Below are positions 57,419-64,000 of a stretch of DNA of 64,000 nt, one piece after another. Below the pieces are notes generated by a model. That model worked only from the letters and a program-made list of their open reading frames with translations. It ran no database searches and was not told where the DNA came from. Source of the DNA: Gonatopus flavifemur (taxonomy: Eukaryota > Arthropoda > Insecta > Hymenoptera > Dryinidae); the NCBI GenBank assembly GCA_018340375.1, contig JAFFJZ010000007.1:4030001-4094000 (forward strand), written 5' to 3'. Positions within the stretch are counted from its first letter, which is position 1, and each line of letters opens with the position of its first letter. The translations under genes were made by a program, and so were the position numbers.

Positions 57419-59106
57419 CACTGAGAGAAATGGATTGGTGAAATACAGCATTGATTTTCATATTATTCAGTAAACTTATCAATCGCTGAAATATTATCAA
57501 TAGATCTTATAAGTTCATCCAAATTTACCCAACTTATGCAAAACTTTAATAAAATGTTCAATAAATATTATCATACGTTCAGTTTTGTAATCATTAGATA
57601 TTCACAAAGGATGTACAACGATATTTCTTATAAACTACAGTAAACACTTCATCAATTGATAGTCTTATGATGTGAGAAATCATAGTGCCACATAACTACG
57701 AATAATAACTCCATCAGAAAGTAAAATATTTGAATACCTTGTAGCTTTCATTCCATCTTGTGAAATTATTTTTCCCAAGTTACTGAGCAACGTTCAATAT
57801 AAACATCATATATTCATGTAGCTTTGTTGTGCGTACCTCTATCGTATATAAATATGTATTGTCTACGACACGTATTTTGGAAACATTACTGAATTTTCAA
57901 GAACATTCTTGTTTTCATATTTTCCAGTGATTGGTTCGTAACCTTTTGAATACTGATTACTGTCTAGTTCACTAAAATCTGCGCTCATCCCCACTACGAC
58001 CTACTTTAGATCAACGCTTGTGCGTGCAGTGCGTGCTTCTAATTCATTTCTCATCGACTTGTGTTGAACTTTAAGAATATTTCCCTCTCATTCTCAGATC
58101 TTCATTTTGAACTGACAGCATATTCTTAATGTTTTAGTGTAGTATATAAATTTTTGGCATATTTTAGATGCAATCTATGTCAAAAGTAGAGGGTAGTCTT
58201 GATTTTAAAATTTAATTTTCTCGTTGAAATTTATTTTGCTTATAACTTGAAGACGAAGCCTCCCACAGTATTTCGCCAAAGGAAGATTCGCTTAATTTTG
58301 CTTTGACAATCACGTACCGAAAGAATAGAGTTGATGTAACATCTTATTGAAACTTGAGCCAATTGTTTCATTACATATCGCGCAATATTAGGTTTATTTA
58401 AAACCCATACAACACAAAAATCCCACCTGTATTCATATAGAATCCTTTATGAATTCTCAGAATCCAAAGAGTATTGAATGTGAATTCTCTCTGAACTGTA
58501 TTGCTGTCTAGGGGTTTTTAGAACATGATTTGAAACACTGAAAAAATGCTGTACGGAGAGATATTTTAGATAAACTCACGCATTTTTGCGTACATCATTC
58601 ACAAAAAATTGATTTGAGTCCTAGCGCTTGTGTCACATTAATGCAATTATTATTATTTGTGTTAGGAAATCGATCTTTTGAAATTGATATTCAATCACTG
58701 AATCCATTAGAATTTCACCTTTCTTACTGCATGATATTGGTTGATCAAATATGCCGCAAAAATCAACAAGTAGACCATTATATTTCAATAAATAGGGATC
58801 GAAATATTTGACAGGCATAATGGTGAAATTTTACTAAACTACTTAGTGAGGATTCGTTCAACCGAATTCACATACTTCTCTATATTGTAAAGTGATGGAC
58901 AATATTTTATTGCGTAGTTTATACTCCAATGTATATAAAATAATCCTTTTTTCTCTTAATATCGCGTGGCATATTAGATATGGGATGATTATAATTGAGA
59001 AGAAAGGAACGTTCATCTAAAATCCCCATGTGTCACTCAATTATCATACTTTTCAATAACTATAACTGGAATTTTGGTAATGTTTATATAATCTCTTCTC
59101 TCAGTG
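57419..59106. mobile_element. CACTGAGAGAAA-type element, 1,688 bp, TA duplication
   Basis: It starts CACTGAGAGAAATGG and ends CTCTTCTCTCAGTG, with TA on both sides. The other arm of the surrounding palindrome shows the empty site (TTCTAGATATG with a single TA, near 56070), so the ends are exact. It is much longer than the MITEs with the same ends. The frames at 58614-58818 have no recognisable motif, so it is either nonautonomous or carries an unknown sequence. Confidence 0.88.
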
Positions 59107-59149
59107 TAGATATGAAGCATATGTAGCAACTCAAGCTAGCCTCCCAACA

Positions 59150-59240
59150 TGTCGCGCTATAGCTCATCGGTTAGGTCTTAGGTTTCAGTTGATGGGCAGG
59201 TAGAAAAGTGTAGGTTCAAATCCCGTTAGGTAGACATGAG
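59150..59240 (+). mobile_element. tRNA-like head in right arm
   Basis: TATAGCTCATCGG (59157 onward) and GGTTCAAATCC (59213-59223). It is the mirror of 55945-56030. Confidence 0.6.
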
Positions 59241-59680
59241 TTCCTGTCCATCCAAATGAACGATCAAGTTTCTCAATCATCTTGAAACACAAGGACCCTG
59301 CAAAATCACTTTGCGTACGCAAATTTTTTTTCAATTTTCATGGATATCTTCAGCATTAATTCTCCAGTACATGTCCTGGAAAAGTCCAGTTCGTGTACTG
59401 AAAAATTCCAGTACTGAGGCTCAGAAAATTTCCAGTTTGGATGCTGAAATTCCATAACGTTTGTACTGAATTCTTGCAGTACAAATGTGCTAAAATTTTC
59501 CGGTACATGGATAGGTTAATTGCTTCTAGTACATGTACTGGAATTTTCCGGTGAAATTTTTTTACAGTGCAACAGAGAGAAACATGTCTAGAATATGAGA
59601 CGGAAGAATTTCTCATCTAAAAAATTTGATAACATTGTATTGCTTACTTTTGTCAGTTCTTAGAGTTTTACGCTGTAGTA

Positions 59681-59840
59681 CCCGAGTAAAAATTTTTATT
59701 TCTGGTTCGCCAAGCGGACCTGGTGCGGTATAGTTGCAGACGTGATGCGCCCGCACTATGCCCATAACAGTACCGTACAAGGACGCAACACGTCCGTACC
59801 AAGTCCGTTTGGCGAACCGAAATGAAAATTTTCACTAGGG
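59681..59840. mobile_element. CCCGAGTAAAAATTTT hairpin MITE with TA duplication
   Basis: The ends are CCCGAGTAAAAATTTT and AAAATTTTCACTAGGG, with TA at both flanks. GGTTCGCCAAGCGGACC pairs with its partner GTCCGTTTGGCGAACC. It is GC-rich compared with its surroundings. Confidence 0.82.
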
Positions 59841-59841
59841 T

Positions 59842-61611
59842 ATGTGCCATGAAAAACTGTTGGAAGAAAATTGATATTTTCTCGCAACAATAGAAATTTC
59901 ATTCTGGTTGTCGCGGATAAAATGATAAGGGTATTGCAAAATTTTCTATATTTTGATAGACACATTTTGGATCAAACTGCATATTAGTGTTGATTGTTCA
60001 TCCAATTCATCAATCCTACGGTCATCGCCCATATAAAACGACCTGACAATTAATATTGTAATTCTTGTTTGAAATTCCAGAGTGAGGGAACAACTCAATT
60101 CTTAACGTTCGTCATGAAATTGTTTTCCACCGTTTCAAGAAATTCAATTATGAAAAAGAAGAACGGAGAAACTATCAACTAACCCGCATAAAAAAATGGT
60201 AGGGGGTCTTTTGGCCGAAAAAGTTTTTTGCCGAATTTTCTGCATTGGAGAATAACTAGTGATTCCTCGGAATTTGTAGTTACTTCTATTAGATCTGCCA
60301 ATGAACAAATTTTCGGCGAAATGACCTCCTACCAAAAAAAAATAATGTTTGAGTCACCTTTCAATTTGAATTAAATGTATGTCTCTATGCATCCATGAAC
60401 GAATGGCCCTGTTTCAGCCTCAGATCTCTTCGGACGGGTTCGTAACTACCCGAACACGGGTCGGGTTCAGGGTGTCTACCGATTCTTGAGATCCTTGCGA
60501 AATCCTTGAAATGAAAATCACTTCCTGAAATCCTTGAAATATTCTTGAGTTTTTCTCAAGTTTCTTGAGATGATTCCAGCTGAATGTTATGAATTTGTGC
60601 TCAGAATGTCCTAGTCAACAATGATTGCTCAACTGACAATAACTCAAGATGTCCCAAGTACGTGATTGAAAATGATTATTTGAATGACAAATTTATTCAG
60701 CGGAATGAATTATAATTTTGTATTGAAAAGAATGGAAATGAATGCCCGGAATGCAGTTATATTCCATTATGTTTTTCAAATTCATTCTGAGAATATTTCG
60801 CTGAAAAATTTCTGCTTAAGCATGAATACCATGTTCCATGGATTGCCACAGCCTGGAAATTCAATGCATCTCATTGATCATTCTGTGGAACGCGGATTTG
60901 TGGTTCATCAATTCCTTTAGAATTTGAAAATTGTAGCAACCATGAATTATCTCTGAAAAACATCGTTTTTGTTCGCAAAAATTTGACAGATTTCGAGAAC
61001 ATCTGAAATTTCTATGAAAAATCTAATAAATTTCGCACATTCTGTACAGACTATTTTCAGATTTTTCCAGAGTTTAGAAGAGTTTCTTTGTTGTTTTTTG
61101 GACAAACAGAAACAGAATTGCGTTCTGAAAAATTCTGACGGAACTCTAATGAATTGCTTATATTTTTCTGACTATTGAAAAAAAATTCCATAAGTATCCA
61201 AAACTTTTCCACACGTGATATTAAAGAATTCTATGAATAACATATGAATGCATTTATAAAGTTTAAAAATTTTCAAACAATCACAAAAATATCAGCGATT
61301 CATTAGAGTTTTGTCAGAATTCTTTGAGAGCACAAGTTCCTTCCTTTGTCTGGGAAAAAATGAAAAAACTCTCACAAACTCTGAAGAAAGTCTAAAAAAA
61401 GTATGTACAGAATATCCCACATTAATTAGCTCCTTCATTAAAATTTCACAGATTCTCAGAGTTTTTTTGGTGTTTTGCAGCTCTTCGTAGAAGAAATTTG
61501 ATGTCTTTCAGAAATTATTCATGGTTTTGGAGGAATTTTCCAGTGAAATATTTCTATACAGGAAATCACTTGTTATTTTGAATTATTTTATCAATAACAA
61601 TCGGACTCACT
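59842..61611. other. No gene recognised; one hairpin and ATCCTTGAAA repeats
   Basis: A hairpin at 60198-60333 begins GTAGGGGGTCTTTTGGCCG and ends CGAAATGACCTCCTACC. At 60480-60580 ATCCTTGAAA/TTCTTGAG words recur. The + frame 60684-60920 shows no domain. Confidence 0.45.
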
Positions 61612-61762
61612 GTAGGGGGTCTTTCCGCCAAAAAAGCTTTCTGCTGAATGGACAGAATTTGACAATCGCTAATCGCTCTCCAAGATCCCTAGGAAACGAC
61701 TAGCGATTGTTAAATTATGTCCATTCAGCAAAAAGCTTCCTCGGCGAAAAAGCCCCTTACCC
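61612..61762. mobile_element. GTAGGGGGTCTTTCCGCC hairpin MITE
   Basis: Arms with GTAGGGGGTCTTTCCGCC and GGCGAAAAAGCCCCTTAC. The AGCTTTCTGCTGAATGGAC segment pairs with GTCCATTCAGCAAAAAGCT. It is the same family as 60198-60333. Confidence 0.75.
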
Positions 61763-63247
61763 TTACTGTTAGATGGTGTTCGCATTTCCATTGGAGTCAC
61801 TGTTTCATCCCTGTATCGCATCCGATTACTGTATATGTGTGTGTTCAATGTGCATGCTCGAGACACTAACACACTTTCGACCTATTTATCTCGGTTCACG
61901 ATCTTTTTTTGTGTAATTTTTCTGGGTTAGTGGTTGTGTCAAAAATATTCCAAATTTGTGAACAAAAAGAAGAGAGAAAAGATGTGATTGATGCCAGTAG
62001 TGGACTGAGAACTTCTATATCTTTCTCCAACATACGCGAAATGAAGGACAAAAAGCGGGGGATTTCTCGCCTCTTATCCTCTTTTTCGCGCGAGTTGAAG
62101 AAGGATAGAGATATTCTCAGTTTGTCACTGATTGGTGCAAAAATACTACTTCAAAATACTACTGTTTGGAGTTCTTTAAAATATTGGCATTTCACAAAAG
62201 TTCTTAGTTATCTCATGAATTCTCTTTGATTTTCAGGATTCTTAACCTGTAATTGTTCCACGCCAATAAAATGAACTTGATGTTTATGATCGAAAATAGA
62301 GTGATATGAAACGATTGAATGAGTTGAGACAAATTTTGTAATAATTATGGAACGTTGGTTTGATTATGCCGTATGTTCGATTGATGATAATGTGTCAGAA
62401 TTGATAGGATTGTGGCTGACGATGGAATTGATAATCGACTGACGTTGAAATCATACTCTTTAGAACTTGGCTTTTATGGTCAGTCGAAGTCGTGCCAGCA
62501 TGAAGCCACAGTTGGTATGATCATTTGATATGTTCGATATATGATGATGTGCCAGTATTGATTGAGCTTTGTTCCACTACGGAATCTATGATGAGTTGAA
62601 TGACTTTAACGGAATTATTAAAATAAATGGCAATTTGAGTGATTCGTTGTCAACTCGGAGTTTCGCTGAAGTGATCAAGAAATCACCCATATATCGAATA
62701 GTAGTAATCCCATCTCTGACACCCTGCTACATCTAACCCTTATGAATATATCAAGAACATGGAAGTAATATAATGTATGGTTCTCCATACTGATTTTTTT
62801 TCCATGTGCGACATATCCAAATTTTTTTCTCAAAATTCACTGTTTCTCTTATCGGACAATAATGTTGTTCCATATTATAATATAATGGCATTCCAATTAC
62901 AACACTGGAAGAAATGTGTGATTATGATGACCATCTGAAGCATGCATATGACAGATAGCTGCAGTACCGATACGCAGATCACTCTGATAACGGTCTAGAT
63001 TGTTTCATAGAGCAGAATGGGGACACTTGCACCATTTGTTTTCACATTGTTGTAACTTTCATGGTTGAATTCCTTCGATGAATTATTTATAGGATTCTCA
63101 CTGAGCAAACATTCCTCCCTAAGTCGCAAATGATTGCGAGGTAAAATCCAACATTCTATCACTGATATGAGTGTTCTCCAGAAACATTGCGATTGGTGCA
63201 ATACCCCCACATGACGGTAGATTTGCACCACCATGCGAATCAGCTCT

Positions 63248-63251
<4 letters not shown>
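61763..63251. other. No gene recognised
   Basis: The + frame at 61909-62229 (106 codons, start MCNFSGLVVV) is basic and Ser-rich with no motif I know and no clear splice context. Nothing else is seen. Confidence 0.4.

Positions 63252-63290
<39 letters not shown>
63252..63290. repeat. CT microsatellite
   Basis: About 20 uninterrupted CT dinucleotides. Confidence 0.95.
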
Positions 63291-63295
<5 letters not shown>

Positions 63296-63565
63296 TACTC
63301 CCTGCAAGTAACTGATCCCTCAATTCGAATGATAATCACTATTTCCAAAGCGATTTATGAATATTTGAAATGAATAATTAGACACGAATGATACAAAAAT
63401 GAAGCGATTTTGGGAGTGCCAAAGCTTTTGCTATAAATGAAAAAAAAAATGAAATCATCTCACATTCCTGTAAGCTTGTGTGGAGTTAGGGCACCTATAC
63501 AGGTAGTGGCCTATACAGGTAATTTTTGTAAGATCAAGAGATATCTGCTCGATGCGCATGTCAAC

Positions 63566-63773
63566 CAGGGTACCCAAGCTACAATAGACAGAAGAGTTTC
63601 ATGTTTACCAGCCGAGATTGTAGGGGGCGATGCCTATAGCCACTAACACATATCCCAGTTTATATTCATGTACACAGAGAAAGGGTTGTGTGTTAGTGGC
63701 CATAGGTATCGCCCCCTACAATCTCGGATGGTGAACATGAAACTTTTCTGTCCATTGTAGCTTGGGTACCCTG
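63566..63773. mobile_element. hAT-type MITE with perfect 8-bp duplication
   Basis: The ends are CAGGGTACCCAAGCTACAAT and the inverse. ATGTCAAC is duplicated exactly at 63558-63565 and 63774-63781. The arms pair almost throughout, including GATTGTAGGGGGCGAT. An 8-bp duplication with CAGGG ends is the hAT signature. Confidence 0.88.
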
Positions 63774-64000
63774 ATGTCAACCCCTTGCGCAAGTGTCCCC
63801 ACTCTCCCCTATTAACCAGGATCGTTCCTGGCACGATCCATTCAGTATGTGGTAGTAATATCGACATCCCTCTACTTCAGATAGCTATGATAGCTGAATA
63901 GTATTGTTATGGAAGCAAAATTTTTTTCAAGGAACTCAGACTTTGCTGGCTGCTATATCAAAAGAATATTATTTTATAACTTTTCATATAAAGTAAATTT

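Larger units (their letters stand above)
55605..59569. mobile_element. Palindromic element with TCCAGTACATGTACTGGAA motifs
   Basis: The left end is CACTGTAAAAAAATTTCACC and the right end is its inverse ending at 59569. The left arm 55605-56520 pairs with 59569 down to 59107 and, after a 1.7-kb insertion, with 57418 down to about 56900. The arms are crowded with GTACATGTAC, CTGGAA and TTCCAG words, and contain a tRNA-like head in each. The loop is about 56520-56900. There is no protein; ORFs here are arm translations. Confidence 0.8.

Noticed and set aside
61909..62229. 106-codon + strand ORF as a gene
   Set aside because: Basic, low-information sequence without recognised motifs, promoter or splice context. 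I left it as unassigned.
1..64000. CRISPR arrays, riboswitches, operons or phage genes
   Set aside because: Spliced tipE, non-LTR and DNA transposons and short introns show an animal nuclear genome. None of the direct repeats has spacer-like regularity except the hairpin CCCGAA iterations, which are palindromic.

Overview
The window is A+T-rich nuclear DNA from an animal, almost certainly an insect. The clearest host gene is the 3' part of tipE, the insect sodium-channel auxiliary subunit gene, with introns and four exons on the + strand (12893-16258). Its first membrane-segment exon is not in the window. One further exon looks like host coding sequence: a secreted-protein exon on the - strand (42263-42589) that ends in a perfect splice donor. 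Most of the remaining sequence is transposable elements, many nested. There are no operons and no prokaryotic features. I inspected the sequence by eye and ran no database search.

Layout. 0.4-5.4 kb: a decayed array of a GCCATCTTGAATT-type repeat, broken up by hairpin elements, a tRNA-derived SINE and a 1.7-kb foldback element. 6.0-12.2 kb: two inverted copies of a 1.45-kb nonautonomous element bracketing 3.3 kb. 12.9-16.3 kb: tipE. 16.6-24.2 kb: a pogo/Tigger-type DNA element interrupted by two small elements and by an I-like non-LTR retrotransposon (ORF1 with zinc knuckles; endonuclease, reverse transcriptase and RNase H with frameshifts). 27.9-33.6 kb: a Transib/RAG1-type transposon with CACAGTG ends, a CAGCG 5-bp target duplication, inward-facing subterminal repeat arrays and a frameshifted RAG1-like transposase. 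33.8-38.3 kb: a hAT transposon with an intact 679-codon ORF and a perfect 8-bp duplication, itself inserted in a hairpin element. 43.4-44.7 kb: non-LTR reverse transcriptase scraps. 45.6-51.2 kb: a DNA transposon with two equal 1,143-bp terminal inverted repeats and a spliced DDE-like transposase gene that carries one in-frame stop. 51.5-53.1 kb: a second array of the GCCATCTTGAATT repeat. 54.3-59.6 kb: palindromic elements, one of them interrupted at a TA, with the undamaged arm serving as an internal empty site. 59.7-64 kb: short hairpin elements, a CT microsatellite and a hAT-type MITE.

The part most worth following up is 27918-33579. It combines RAG-recombination-signal-like ends, a RAG1-like transposase and symmetric subterminal arrays in one bounded element. 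The same array unit recurs at two other places in the window with no transposase nearby.
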